Assembly (NCBI GenBank): GCA_964469525.1
Contig: CAYXYU010000002.1
Coordinates: 228,442-292,441, forward strand
From: JABDCD01 sp964469525
GTDB taxonomy: Bacteria > Pseudomonadota > Alphaproteobacteria > Rickettsiales > SXRF01
Direction of reading: 5' to 3'
Length of the DNA stretch: 64,000 bases
Part shown: positions 51,216-60,418 of the stretch, in pieces
How positions within the stretch are numbered: position 1 is the stretch's first letter
Layout of the letters: each line of letters begins with the position of its first letter
Made by a program: the position numbers and the translations under genes
Notes under the pieces: generated by a model
What the model saw: the letters and a program-made list of their open reading frames with translations, nothing else
The model's database searches: none
What the model was told of the DNA's origin: nothing

Positions 51216-51506
51216 TTATTCGCTGCCGGTGCCCCAGACGTTGCCGCCGCCGCCATTGCCTTGATCACCGCCGCTTCCCCACACATTGCCTTCACCGCTT
51301 CCCCATACGCTGCCGCCGTCTCCGCCTGCCGGGGATGAAGGCTCCTGGGGATTGGCCTGCGGCGGTGGTGCCGTTTCATTATTTCCGTCACAGGTGCCGA
51401 ACATGGTGCAGTAAGCATCCTCGATCCCCCACAGGCTGTCTTCGCCCCAGCTTGTGCCGGGCGATAGCGCCCATGCGCTCATTACGATCCATACATATTT
51501 TTTCAT
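51216..51506 (-). CDS. Small exported Gly-rich WG-repeat protein
   Basis: 96 residues. A signal peptide (about 1-21, ending near GTSWGE) precedes a short segment with two cysteines (AYCTMFGTCDG), then a Pro-rich linker. The C-terminal part is Gly-rich with repeats SVWGSGEGN, NVWGSGGDQ and NVWGTGSE. I recognise no family. Its start overlaps the cysS stop as ATGA, and cimA starts 3 bases after its end, so translation is probably coupled to essential genes. An envelope or secreted role is likely from the signal peptide only. Confidence 0.62.
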   Translation of the reverse strand: MKKYVWIVMSAWALSPGTSWGEDSLWGIEDAYCTMFGTCDGNNETAPPPQANPQEPSSPAGGDGGSVWGSGEGNVWGSGGDQGNGGGGNVWGTGSE

Positions 51507-52888
51507 GCGCGTCTCCAGTCGGTTGTCCCATCCGGCCTATCTTCAAGGATAATCCCCTGATCCGCAAGCACTTTTCGGATGTGATCGGCTTCGGCAAAGT
51601 TTTTTGCCTTTTTAGCGGCGGTACGGGTTGCGATTTGATGGTTTACCCAAGCTATATTTTCACCAGCTCCACCCACCTTATCATCCTCTTCAGTAATCGC
51701 TGCGCTGACCGTGACTCCCTTAAACCATATCTCCGGATCTTGCTGCAAAATACCAAGCAATGCGCCCATCACGGCCAGTTCTTCAGGTTTTGCCGTATGC
51801 ATCAAACTCAGCGCCTTGGGCAGATTGAGATCGTCGCAGAGGGCGTCAAGAAAGGGCTTCAGGCTCTGGGCTTCAAGCTCCGGGGGATTTTTCTGTCCCT
51901 GAAGCCTATACCACTTATCCAGCGTCAGCTTGGCGTCGTGCACCAGCTTTTCGTTCCAATCGAGCGGCTCGTTGTATTTCGAAGAGAGCAATGCAAGGCG
52001 GATCACTTCGCCTTTCACACCCTTGTCCAATAAATCCTTCACCGTCGTAAAATTGCCCGCCGACTTGGCCATTTTTTCGCCGTTCACGGTCAGGAAGCCG
52101 TTATGCACCCAGTAGCGTGCGAACTCTGATTGCTCATTGGCGCAGCGGCTTTGGGCGATTTCGTTTTCGTGGTGAGGGAACATCAGGTCGGCGCCGCCAC
52201 CATGGATGTCGAACGTATCGCCCAGATGTTTGCTGCTCATTGCCGAGCATTCGATGTGCCAGCCCGGGCGGCCCTTGCCCCAGGGCGAGTCGAACACGCT
52301 GGAGGGATCGTCGCCGTGCTCGGCCGGTTTCCACAGCACAAAATCGCCCGGATGTTTTTTGTAACTCTCCACCTCGACGCGCGCGCCGGCCACCAGCTCA
52401 TCCAGTTTGCGCCCCGATAATTTTCCATAGTCCTTATAACTGTCCACCGCGAACAGCACATGCCCGTCCTTTACATAGGCATGCTTGTTATCGATCAGCT
52501 TCTGGATAATGCAGTGCATCTCGGCAATATGCGTGGTTGCGCGCGGTTCGACTGTCGGGCGCAGCACATTAAGCGCATCCATATCCGCATGGAACTGCTG
52601 CGTTACCTCCTCGGTCAGTTTCTGGATAGGGACTCCCAATTCCTTGGCACGCGCGTTGATCTTGTCATCAACATCGGTGATGTTGCGTACATAGATGACG
52701 TGTTCCTTGCCGTAGAGGTGCATCAGCAGCCGGTACAGCACGTCATACACCACCACCGAACGCGCATTGCCCAGATGCGGCCGGTCATACACCGTCGGCC
52801 CGCACACATACATGCGCACATTCTTCGGGTCGAGCGGGGTGAATGCTTCTTTCCGGCGCGTGAGGGTGTTGTGGAGGGTAAGGGTCAT
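51503..52888 (-). CDS. cysS: Cysteinyl-tRNA synthetase
   Basis: 461 residues. Class I synthetase: CGPTVYDRPHLGNARS holds the HIGH-like motif and a zinc-ligand cysteine. WHIECSAMSSKHLG holds further zinc ligands, and KMAKSAGN is the KMSKS variant. A short anticodon-binding tail follows at about 390-461. It charges tRNA-Cys. It overlaps the small WG-repeat gene downstream. The KMAKS form with Ala is less usual than KMSKS. Confidence 0.95.
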   Translation of the reverse strand: MTLTLHNTLTRRKEAFTPLDPKNVRMYVCGPTVYDRPHLGNARSVVVYDVLYRLLMHLYGKEHVIYVRNITDVDDKINARAKELGVPIQKLTEEVTQQFHADMDALNVLRPTVEPRATTHIAEMHCIIQKLIDNKHAYVKDGHVLFAVDSYKDYGKLSGRKLDELVAGARVEVESYKKHPGDFVLWKPAEHGDDPSSVFDSPWGKGRPGWHIECSAMSSKHLGDTFDIHGGGADLMFPHHENEIAQSRCANEQSEFARYWVHNGFLTVNGEKMAKSAGNFTTVKDLLDKGVKGEVIRLALLSSKYNEPLDWNEKLVHDAKLTLDKWYRLQGQKNPPELEAQSLKPFLDALCDDLNLPKALSLMHTAKPEELAVMGALLGILQQDPEIWFKGVTVSAAITEEDDKVGGAGENIAWVNHQIATRTAAKKAKNFAEADHIRKVLADQGIILEDRPDGTTDWRRA

Positions 52889-52896
52889 CTTACCTC

Positions 52897-53017
52897 GTCA
52901 TTCCCGCGAAGGCGGGAATCCATATTCCAGAAGCGCAGAAGGTGATACGAGAAGGTTGAATATGGATGCATTCTATTGCCTCTTAGTGGTTATAGATTCC
53001 CGCCTGCGCGGATGATG
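52897..53017. repeat. MITE-like palindromic element between gltX and cysS
   Basis: Starts GTCATTCCCGCGAAGGCGGG and ends with the inverted TTCCCGCCTGCGCGGATGAT. Inner ATCCATATTC and GAATATGGAT pair exactly. About 121 bases, filling the gltX-cysS gap; related to the element at 48790. Confidence 0.7.
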
Positions 53018-53018
53018 G

Positions 53019-54326
53019 TTACCCTGACAGCCTTTGTACCACCTTCTCCCTTCCCAGCAAAGGCAGCAGCTTTTTCAGCTCCGGCCCCGTTTCGCGCCCG
53101 GTCAGCGCTTTGCGCAGCGGGAGGAAAAGCTCCTTGCTCTTACGCTGAGTGGTAGGCTTGACGGCCGCCAGCCAGCCGTCGTAGGTGCCCTCGTTCCACG
53201 GTTCGGGCGGCAATGCGCCGATGGTGGAGCGCAGGAAAGCACGTTCATCATGATTCAAATCCGCCCGCACCTCGCCATGCAGTATGTCCCACCATTCCTT
53301 TGCCTCGGCCAGTGTTCTCAGGTTGGCGCGGACCGATAGCCAGAACGCTTCATTGGCGAAGGGCAACTTATCCTTCGCCGCTGCAAACGGCAGATGGTGC
53401 AGCAGCTTTTCGTTGAGTTTTTCCAGCTCGTGCATGTCATAATTCGCAGGCGCTCTTCCGAATTTTCTGAAGTCGAAGGAATCGACCAGCGACTGTAGAT
53501 CGGCAAAGGCTTCGATAGGGTCGGAGGTGCCGATGCGGGCGAGCAGCGAATTGACCGCCATCGGCAGGATACCCGCCTCACGCAGGGTGCGTATGTCGTT
53601 GCCGCCGAGCCGCTTCGACAGCTCGCCGTCCTTCGTCTTGAGCAATGCCATATGCGCGAACTGCGGGACAGGGAATCCCAGTGCCTGATAAATCTGGATC
53701 TGCACGGCGGTGTTGCTGACATGGTCCTCGCCGCGGATGACATGCGTGATGCCCATCTCGCCGTCATCCACCACCGAGGCCAGCGTATAGACCGGCACGC
53801 CGTCGGCGCGCAGCAACACTGGATCGCTCATGCTGGTCGCCTTCATCGCCACTAGCCCGCGAATCAAGTCATGCCACGCAATTTCTTCATCATTCAGCGC
53901 AAAGCGATAGTGCGGCTTGCGCCCTTCGGCCAGGTATTTCTTATTCTGCTCCTCGCTGGCGCGTTTATAGATCGGCGGCAGGCCGCGACCGGCCAGCATC
54001 TTGCGCTGGATATCCAGCTCTTCCGGCGTTTCAAAGCAGACATAGAGCCGCCCCGCTTCCGTCAGTTTCTCCGCTGCAAGGCTATAACGCTCGAAGCGTT
54101 TCGACTGGTGTTCGATGCTATCCCATGTGATGCCAAGCCACGCCAAATCCTCCTTGATGGCTTCCTCATATTCCGGCTTCGAGCGCTCGGCATCGGTATC
54201 GTCGATGCGCAGAATGAAGCGCCCTCCCGTCTTTTTGACGAACAGGTAATTCACCAGCGCCGTGCGGACATTGCCGGCATGCAGATAACCGGTAGGCGAG
54301 GGGGCGAAGCGGGCTTTAACAAGCAT
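53019..54326 (-). CDS. gltX: Glutamyl-tRNA synthetase
   Basis: 435 residues. FAPSPTGYLHAGNVRTALVN carries the HIGH-like motif; ELSKRLGGNDI is the KMSKS site; GEDHVSNTAVQIQIYQALGF is typical. The C-terminal anticodon domain is short. Many alphaproteobacteria carry two gltX copies with different tRNA specificity (tRNA-Glu and tRNA-Gln); from this sequence I cannot tell which this is. The single tRNA-Gln at 30209 may be charged by such an enzyme plus GatCAB. Confidence 0.94.
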   Translation of the reverse strand: MLVKARFAPSPTGYLHAGNVRTALVNYLFVKKTGGRFILRIDDTDAERSKPEYEEAIKEDLAWLGITWDSIEHQSKRFERYSLAAEKLTEAGRLYVCFETPEELDIQRKMLAGRGLPPIYKRASEEQNKKYLAEGRKPHYRFALNDEEIAWHDLIRGLVAMKATSMSDPVLLRADGVPVYTLASVVDDGEMGITHVIRGEDHVSNTAVQIQIYQALGFPVPQFAHMALLKTKDGELSKRLGGNDIRTLREAGILPMAVNSLLARIGTSDPIEAFADLQSLVDSFDFRKFGRAPANYDMHELEKLNEKLLHHLPFAAAKDKLPFANEAFWLSVRANLRTLAEAKEWWDILHGEVRADLNHDERAFLRSTIGALPPEPWNEGTYDGWLAAVKPTTQRKSKELFLPLRKALTGRETGPELKKLLPLLGREKVVQRLSG

Positions 54327-54459
54327 AAGGCCTGCATCGTTGCGTTATCTTATTGGTAAGTCAATATATAGTTGGTTTGCCGGTAGGCAATTGTCACTAA
54401 ATTTTCACACTCTTTGTCAAAAGCCATGCTACATGTGGAGAAACTACAAGGACATACCG

Positions 54460-55101
54460 ATGGAAGCGGAAATTCCTGCGCGGGCAGTATTGACCTCCGC
54501 CAATATGGCGTTTCGCAGGCTGCGCGAAAGCGATAAAGATTCCATATACCGTCATGCTCTCATGGCGATTCGGGAGTTTCCCGAAAATGACCCCATCAAA
54601 GCAGTGGTTAGTGAAGCCTTTCGCAACGCCACGCGTGACTCAGTGGTCAAATTCATGCTTGCTACACATGCAGCAATGATTTGGGAGGAGCTGCTTGGTC
54701 CTGCTGTCCTTCGCTTGTTACAGGATGCGGAAGGGCATGCTACTTTTTATGCGGCCTGCCGCACATGCAAAACTGCCTATGCTAAGATGCCGCCTCCTGA
54801 TAAAACAGTGGTTGATTCTTACATGGAAAAAACCTCCCGGCGGAAATTCCTTAAGCATGCCGGCAGCTATACTGCGGCCGTCGCTCTTGGGGCGGAAGTT
54901 GCACTACCAGTGATACAGGGGAATCACGAAATAAAACCATTAAAACTGGGGCGTATGGCTATTGAAGGAGCGGTGGCATTAGCGCTGGGCTACGCTTCAC
55001 GCCCGGAGAGCATGCGCCAGGATATGGCCCGCCTGATGCAGGCACTCACTCCGATTATCGAGAACGAAATGGGTATTCGTTCCGGCGGCATGAACCGCTG
55101 A
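54460..55101 (+). CDS. Hypothetical protein with an internal twin-arginine-like motif
   Basis: 213 residues from MEAEIPARAVLTSANMAFRR, after AAGGA. An earlier start adds up to 40 residues of no clear origin. The middle shows SRRKFLKHAGSYTAAVALGA (about 127-146), which looks like a Tat signal yet is far from the N-terminus, and the hydrophobic part after it could be a membrane helix. The first half is alpha-helical and holds two cysteines (AACRTCKTAYAK). I recognise no family. It is convergent with ppdK and divergent from gltX. Confidence 0.55.
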   Translation: MEAEIPARAVLTSANMAFRRLRESDKDSIYRHALMAIREFPENDPIKAVVSEAFRNATRDSVVKFMLATHAAMIWEELLGPAVLRLLQDAEGHATFYAACRTCKTAYAKMPPPDKTVVDSYMEKTSRRKFLKHAGSYTAAVALGAEVALPVIQGNHEIKPLKLGRMAIEGAVALALGYASRPESMRQDMARLMQALTPIIENEMGIRSGGMNR

Positions 55102-57774
55102 CTACTCCTTCAGCGCTGCCTGCGCCGCCGCGAGGCGGGCTACCGGCACGCGGTAGGGCGAGCAGGAGACGTAATCGAGGCCGGCCTGCTGGCAGAAGGC
55201 GATCGAGGCCGGGTCGCCGCCATGCTCGCCGCAGATACCGACTTTCAGTTTCGGACGTGCTCCGTGTCCGCGTTCGACAGCAAGTTTAATCAACTCGCCC
55301 ACACCCGACTGGTCGAGCGATACGAACGGATCATGTTCAACGATGCCGCGGTTCTTATATATCTCGATGAAGCTGGCGGAATCGTCGCGTGAAATGCCCA
55401 GGGTAGTCTGGGTCAGGTCATTCGTTCCGAAGCTGAAGAATTCAGCAATGGGGGCGATGTCGCCGGCGCGCAGGCAAGCGCGCGGTAGCTCGATCATCGT
55501 GCCGACCAGGTACTCGATCTTGGTGCCCGTTTTGGCCATGACATCCTTTGCCACCTGATCGATCAGGCTTTTCAGGATCTCCAGCTCGCGCGGCATCATC
55601 ACCAGCGGCACCATGATTTCCGGAATGACGCCGTCATTCTTCTTGGTAATCATATGGGCGGCGGCCTCGAAAATGGCCTGCGCCTGCATTTCGTAAATCT
55701 CCGGGTAGGTGATGCCCAGGCGGCAGCCGCGATGGCCGAGCATGGGATTCTGCTCCTTGAGTTCATGCGCGCGCATGCGCACCACTTCGGGGCTGACCTC
55801 TGCTGCCTGCGCCACCTCGCGGATATCGTCCTCGGTGTGCGGCAGGAACTCGTGCAGCGGCGGGTCGAGCAGGCGGATCGTCACCGGCAGGCCCTTCATG
55901 ATGGTAAACAGCTCGATGAAATCCTGGCGCTGCATCGGCAGCAGTTTGGTGAGCGCGGCTTTCCGCCCCTCCACATTCTGCGCTACAATCATTTCGCGCA
56001 TGGCGACGATGCGCTCGGCGTCGAAGAACATATGCTCGGTGCGGCACAGGCCGATGCCTTCGGCGCCGAACTTGCTGGCGGTGGAAGCATCGAGTGGCGT
56101 TTCGGCATTGGCACGTACCTTGAGCTGGCGTACCTCGTCAGCCCAGCCCATCAGCGTTTCGAAATCGCCGGATAACTGCGGTTGCACGGTGGGGATTTCA
56201 CCCAGCATGACTTCACCGGTGCCGCCGTTGATGGTGATGATTTCGCCTTCGCGGATGATGTGGCTGCCGACTTTGAGTTCCTTTTTCTTATAGTCGATGC
56301 GCAGCTCGCCGGCACCGGAGACGCAGGGCTTGCCCATGCCGCGAGCGACCACTGCGGCATGGCTGGTCATGCCGCCACGCGCGGTCAGGATACCCTGAGC
56401 CGCATGCATGCCGTGAATATCCTCTGGCGAGGTTTCGATGCGCACAAGGATCACCTTCTCGCGGTGGGTCATACCCATCGTCTCAGCGTCCTCGGCAGTA
56501 AACACCACCTTGCCCGAAGCGGCGCCCGGCGAGGCGGGCAGCCCGTGCGTCAATACGGTCTTCTTCGCCTTGGGGTCAAGGGTCGGGTGCAGCAGCTGGT
56601 CGAGCGAAAGCGGGTCGATGCGCTTCAGCGCTTCTTTCTTATCGATGCGCTTTTCCTTCACCATGTCGACCGCGATACGGACGGCGGCGGCGGCGGTGCG
56701 CTTGCCGCTTCTCGTCTGCAGCATCCACAGCTTCTTGTTCTGGATGGTGAATTCGATGTCCTGCATGTCGCGGTAGTGCGATTCGAGCTTCTCGAACACG
56801 TCCGTCAGTTGCTTATACACCTCGGGCATGACCTTGGGCATCTCATTTAAAGGCTGCGGCGTGCGGATGCCGGCCACCACGTCCTCGCCCTGGGCGTTGA
56901 CCAGGAACTCACCGTAATAGGCTTTTTCGCCGGTGGAAGGATTGCGCGTGAAGGCTACGCCGGTTGCGCAGTCATCGCCCATGTTGCCGAACACCATCGA
57001 TTGCACAGTAACTGCCGTGCCCCAGCTTTCGGGGATATCGTGCAGCTTGCGGTAAGTGTTGGCACGCGGGTTCATCCAGCTGTTGAACACCGCCATGATG
57101 GCGCCCCACAGCTGCTCGTGCACATCGTCGGGGAAGGGCTTGCCCAACTCGTCCTGCACCTTCGCCTTGTACTGTTCCACCAATTCCTGCCAGTCCGCGG
57201 CGTCAAGCTGCGTGTCCAGTTCCACGTCGCGGTCGCGCTTTCTCTCTTCCAGCAGCTCCTCGAAATGGTAATGGTCGATGCCGAGCACCACATCGGAATA
57301 CATCTGGATGAAGCGGCGGTAGGAATCATAGGCGAAGCGCTCATTACCGGTTTTTTTTGCCAGCGCCTTCACCGTGGTGTCATTGAGGCCGAGATTCAGG
57401 ACCGTATCCATCATGCCCGGCATCGAAGCACGTGCGCCGGAGCGTACCGAAACCAGCAGCGGATTTTTGCCGTCGCCGAATGTCGCGCCGACTTTTTTCT
57501 CGACCTCAGCGAGCGCGCGCTGCACCTGCGATTCCAATGCTGCGGGCAGGGTTTTCCCCTCGGCGTAATAGGCGGTGCAGACTTCGGTGGTGATGGTGAA
57601 GCCCGGAGGTACCGGCAGCCCAAGCGAACACATCTCGGCCAGGTTGGCGCCCTTGCCGCCGAGCAGATCCTTCATGCTGCCCTTGCCGTCGGCGGCGCCA
57701 TCGCCAAAGCTATAGACGTATTTCCCTGCCATATCCTCTGCCATTACCGGTTGGACGTTCGATTGTGCATTCAT
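55102..57774 (-). CDS. ppdK: Pyruvate, phosphate dikinase
   Basis: 890 residues. The N-terminal ATP-grasp domain is complete (KYVYSFGDGAADGKG; LLGGKGANLAEMCSLGLPVP). The phosphohistidine domain has GGMTSHAAVVARGMGKPCVS, and the C-terminal PEP-binding barrel has FSFGTNDLTQTTLG and GICGEHGGDPASI. It interconverts pyruvate, ATP and phosphate with PEP, AMP and pyrophosphate, allowing gluconeogenic PEP supply from pyruvate. It follows glyS by 10 bases, a common alphaproteobacterial pairing. Length is typical (about 880-900). Confidence 0.97.
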   Translation of the reverse strand: MNAQSNVQPVMAEDMAGKYVYSFGDGAADGKGSMKDLLGGKGANLAEMCSLGLPVPPGFTITTEVCTAYYAEGKTLPAALESQVQRALAEVEKKVGATFGDGKNPLLVSVRSGARASMPGMMDTVLNLGLNDTTVKALAKKTGNERFAYDSYRRFIQMYSDVVLGIDHYHFEELLEERKRDRDVELDTQLDAADWQELVEQYKAKVQDELGKPFPDDVHEQLWGAIMAVFNSWMNPRANTYRKLHDIPESWGTAVTVQSMVFGNMGDDCATGVAFTRNPSTGEKAYYGEFLVNAQGEDVVAGIRTPQPLNEMPKVMPEVYKQLTDVFEKLESHYRDMQDIEFTIQNKKLWMLQTRSGKRTAAAAVRIAVDMVKEKRIDKKEALKRIDPLSLDQLLHPTLDPKAKKTVLTHGLPASPGAASGKVVFTAEDAETMGMTHREKVILVRIETSPEDIHGMHAAQGILTARGGMTSHAAVVARGMGKPCVSGAGELRIDYKKKELKVGSHIIREGEIITINGGTGEVMLGEIPTVQPQLSGDFETLMGWADEVRQLKVRANAETPLDASTASKFGAEGIGLCRTEHMFFDAERIVAMREMIVAQNVEGRKAALTKLLPMQRQDFIELFTIMKGLPVTIRLLDPPLHEFLPHTEDDIREVAQAAEVSPEVVRMRAHELKEQNPMLGHRGCRLGITYPEIYEMQAQAIFEAAAHMITKKNDGVIPEIMVPLVMMPRELEILKSLIDQVAKDVMAKTGTKIEYLVGTMIELPRACLRAGDIAPIAEFFSFGTNDLTQTTLGISRDDSASFIEIYKNRGIVEHDPFVSLDQSGVGELIKLAVERGHGARPKLKVGICGEHGGDPASIAFCQQAGLDYVSCSPYRVPVARLAAAQAALKE

Positions 57775-57784
57775 ACCATACCTC

Positions 57785-59950
57785 TTAGCCTTCGATCAGC
57801 GCAAAATTAGCGATACTGTCCATGCTGGCCCGGATGCGGGCGAGCAGGCGCAGGCGGTTGGCGCGCAGCTCTCGGTCTTCCGCATTGACCATGATCTTGT
57901 CAAAGAAGCGGTCGACGGGCGTGCGCAACTCGGCCAGCAACTTCATTGCCTCCACGAATTGCTCGTTCTGGCGTAAATTTTCAATGCGGCTGGTCTGCGC
58001 CGAAAGTAAATCAGCCACCGTCTTTTCCTCTTTTTCCTTGAGTACGCTCTCCTTTAAATCCTGGGCAGCATAGGTGGTTTTGTCGCGTTTCTCTTCAATG
58101 GCGAGGATATTGCCGGCGCGTTTATAAGCGGCGAGCAGGTTAACGCCGTCTTCGGTAGCCAGGAAGTCCTGCAGCGCCTTCGTCCGCGCCACCACGCGTA
58201 CCAGATCGTCGTTACCCCCTCCCAGCACTGCCGCAATGACATCATGGCGTAGCCCGGATTCTTTAAGCTGTACCTTGAGCCGGTCGCAGAAGAAGTCATA
58301 CAGCATATCGGCGAGGTTGGCAGGCACGGCGTCTTCCAGATCCTGGTAGGCACTTTCATGGACGGTAAGATACTTGCCGACGCGGTGTTTTTCCTTCAGC
58401 TGGGGTTCCACTTCCTGTTCGAGTTTCTTATGGGCCATATGCAGCGCAATGGCCTTGGCCGGCGGGGCGGCGAAGAAGGGCTTGAGGTTGAGGCGCAGAC
58501 TGTTTTCGAGAATAATGCGGATGACACCAAGGGCAGCGCGGCGCAGGGCGAACGGGTCTTTACTGCCGGTCGGCTTCTCGCCGATGGCGAACATCGAGAC
58601 CAGCGTATCGAGCTTGTCAGCCAGCGCGATGCAGATGGAGACCGGCTGCGTCGGCACCGGCGAGGCGGGTCCGACCGGCAGGTAATGGTCGCGGATGGCG
58701 TCGGCAACTTCGGACGGTTCCTTCTGCTCCAGCGCATAATACCGGCCCATAATGCCCTGCAGCTCGGCAAACTCGCCGACCATGCCGGTTACCAGGTCCG
58801 CCTTGCATAATTCGGCGGCTCGCTTGACCAGCTTCTTATCGGCCTTCACCAGCGGTGCCAACGTTTCAGCGATGGCGGTGATGCGCTTCACCTTGTCGGC
58901 AATACTGCCGAGTTTGGCATGGAAAGTAACATCAGCAAGTCCTTCAGCCCATGCGTCGAGCGGTTTCTTGCGGTCCTGGTCCCAGAAGAAGCGGGCGTCG
59001 GAGAAGCGCGCGCGCAGCACTCGCTCATTGCCGCTGATAATAGCCTTGCCACCGTCGGTAGGCTGCATGTTGGCGGTAATTAAGAAATAGGGGGAGAGTT
59101 TGCCCTGCTTGTCAGTCAGCGCGAAATACTTCTGATGCGTCCGCATCACCGTGGTCAGCACTTCCGGCGGGAGATCCATGAACTGCGGGTCGATCGACCC
59201 CATCAACACCACCGGCCATTCGACGAGGCCGGTGACTTCGTTTAATAAATAAGGGTCTTCTTTCAGTTGCAGGCCGTTACTGGCGGCAAGAGTCTTTGCC
59301 CTTTTATCAATTTCTTTAGCGCGTTTCTCGCGGTCGGCAATGACGTGTGCCTTTTCCAGCGCTTTTTCATACTCTGCCGGATTCATGACGGTAATCGGGT
59401 CGGGCGCGAGAAAGCGGTGGCCGTAGGTGATGTTGCCAGCGCTTACCGGCCCGAATTCCACCGGGATCACCTTGCCGTCGAAGATGCAGAGGATGGAATG
59501 CAGCGGCCGCACCCAGCTGATGTCGTTATCCCCCCAGCGCATCGATTTCGACCAGGGAAAGATTTTAAGCGTATCTTCAATGATGGTTTTCAATACCTCA
59601 GAGGTCTGCCGCCCTTCTTTGCGCGTTACGGCGAAATACACCCCGTCGCGCTCAGTCAGATCGCTTTGCTTCAGGCCGGTTTTTTTCAGGAAGCCTTGTA
59701 GCGCGGCTTCCGGCGCACCGATTTTCGGGCCCTTGAGTTCGGTTTCTGAAGAAGTTTGTGTCGTAGGGAGATTCTTTAGCCATACCGCAATCCTGCGTGG
59801 AGTGGCATACATATGTTCCGGACTCTCTGCGGGGGCATAGCCCTCTTTCTTTAAGCTGTCGCGCAGCATTCTCCACACATCTGAAAGCGCGCCCAATTGC
59901 ATCCGCGCCGGGATTTCTTCGGAAAAGAGTTCGAGCAGCAGGTCAGGCAT
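57785..59950 (-). CDS. glyS: Glycyl-tRNA synthetase beta subunit
   Basis: 721 residues. The start MPDLLLELFSEEIPARMQ is the usual GlyS N-terminus; MRWGDNDISWVRPLHSILC, NEVTGLVEWPVVLMG and VLTTVMRTHQKYFAL follow. A C-terminal DALR-type anticodon domain lies at about 590-720. GlyS and GlyQ form the alpha2-beta2 enzyme for tRNA-Gly. Unlike the usual glyQ-glyS pair, three other genes lie between them here. A palindromic repeat lies directly upstream. Confidence 0.96.
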   Translation of the reverse strand: MPDLLLELFSEEIPARMQLGALSDVWRMLRDSLKKEGYAPAESPEHMYATPRRIAVWLKNLPTTQTSSETELKGPKIGAPEAALQGFLKKTGLKQSDLTERDGVYFAVTRKEGRQTSEVLKTIIEDTLKIFPWSKSMRWGDNDISWVRPLHSILCIFDGKVIPVEFGPVSAGNITYGHRFLAPDPITVMNPAEYEKALEKAHVIADREKRAKEIDKRAKTLAASNGLQLKEDPYLLNEVTGLVEWPVVLMGSIDPQFMDLPPEVLTTVMRTHQKYFALTDKQGKLSPYFLITANMQPTDGGKAIISGNERVLRARFSDARFFWDQDRKKPLDAWAEGLADVTFHAKLGSIADKVKRITAIAETLAPLVKADKKLVKRAAELCKADLVTGMVGEFAELQGIMGRYYALEQKEPSEVADAIRDHYLPVGPASPVPTQPVSICIALADKLDTLVSMFAIGEKPTGSKDPFALRRAALGVIRIILENSLRLNLKPFFAAPPAKAIALHMAHKKLEQEVEPQLKEKHRVGKYLTVHESAYQDLEDAVPANLADMLYDFFCDRLKVQLKESGLRHDVIAAVLGGGNDDLVRVVARTKALQDFLATEDGVNLLAAYKRAGNILAIEEKRDKTTYAAQDLKESVLKEKEEKTVADLLSAQTSRIENLRQNEQFVEAMKLLAELRTPVDRFFDKIMVNAEDRELRANRLRLLARIRASMDSIANFALIEG

Positions 59951-59960
59951 GGAAGGCTCC

Positions 59961-60046
59961 TGTCATCCTGAGCGTAGCGAAGCGAAGTCGAAGGATCTTA
60001 CTTCCTTGCCACAAAGAAAGATCTCTCGGCTTCGCTCGGGATGACA
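59961..60046. repeat. TGTCATCCTGAGCG palindromic repeat between panD and glyS
   Basis: The 86-base unit starts TGTCATCCTGAGCGTAGCGA and ends with its inverse GCTTCGCTCGGGATGACA. This repeat type is common in intergenic regions of many bacteria. Confidence 0.75.
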
Positions 60047-60057
60047 ATGTGAGAAGA

Positions 60058-60414
60058 TCACCCATTCTTCACCACGTCATTCTTGTCATCCAGCACCAGT
60101 ATCTTCGGTTTGAAACTTTTGGCTTCTTTCTCATCCATCGATGCGTAGGCAATGATGATCAGCTTGTCGCCGGGTTTCACCTTATGCGCGGCGGCGCCGT
60201 AAACACCGATCGTTTTCGATCCCGGCGGCTCATGGATGACGTAGGTGGTGAAGCGTTCGCCGTTATTGACGTTCAAGACGTCGATCTGCTGGCCGACCAT
60301 CAGGCCCGCCGCATCGATCAGCATGCGGTCGACGCCAAGCGAGCCGTTGTAATTGACCTCGCAATGGGTTGCGGTGGCGCGGTGAAGCTTGGCATACAGC
60401 ATCTTAAACATCAT
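60058..60414 (-). CDS. panD: Aspartate 1-decarboxylase
   Basis: 118 residues. PanD decarboxylates aspartate to beta-alanine for pantothenate and coenzyme A. The start MMFKMLYAKLHRATATHCEV, the self-cleavage Gly-Ser in NYNGSLGVDR (pyruvoyl precursor Ser) and IGVYGAAAHKVKPGD and IIIAYASMDEKEA are family features. The ribosome site AAAGGA is good. The preceding PhzF-like gene ends 4 bases upstream, implying one operon. Confidence 0.93.
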   Translation of the reverse strand: MMFKMLYAKLHRATATHCEVNYNGSLGVDRMLIDAAGLMVGQQIDVLNVNNGERFTTYVIHEPPGSKTIGVYGAAAHKVKPGDKLIIIAYASMDEKEAKSFKPKILVLDDKNDVVKNG

Positions 60415-60418
60415 AATC

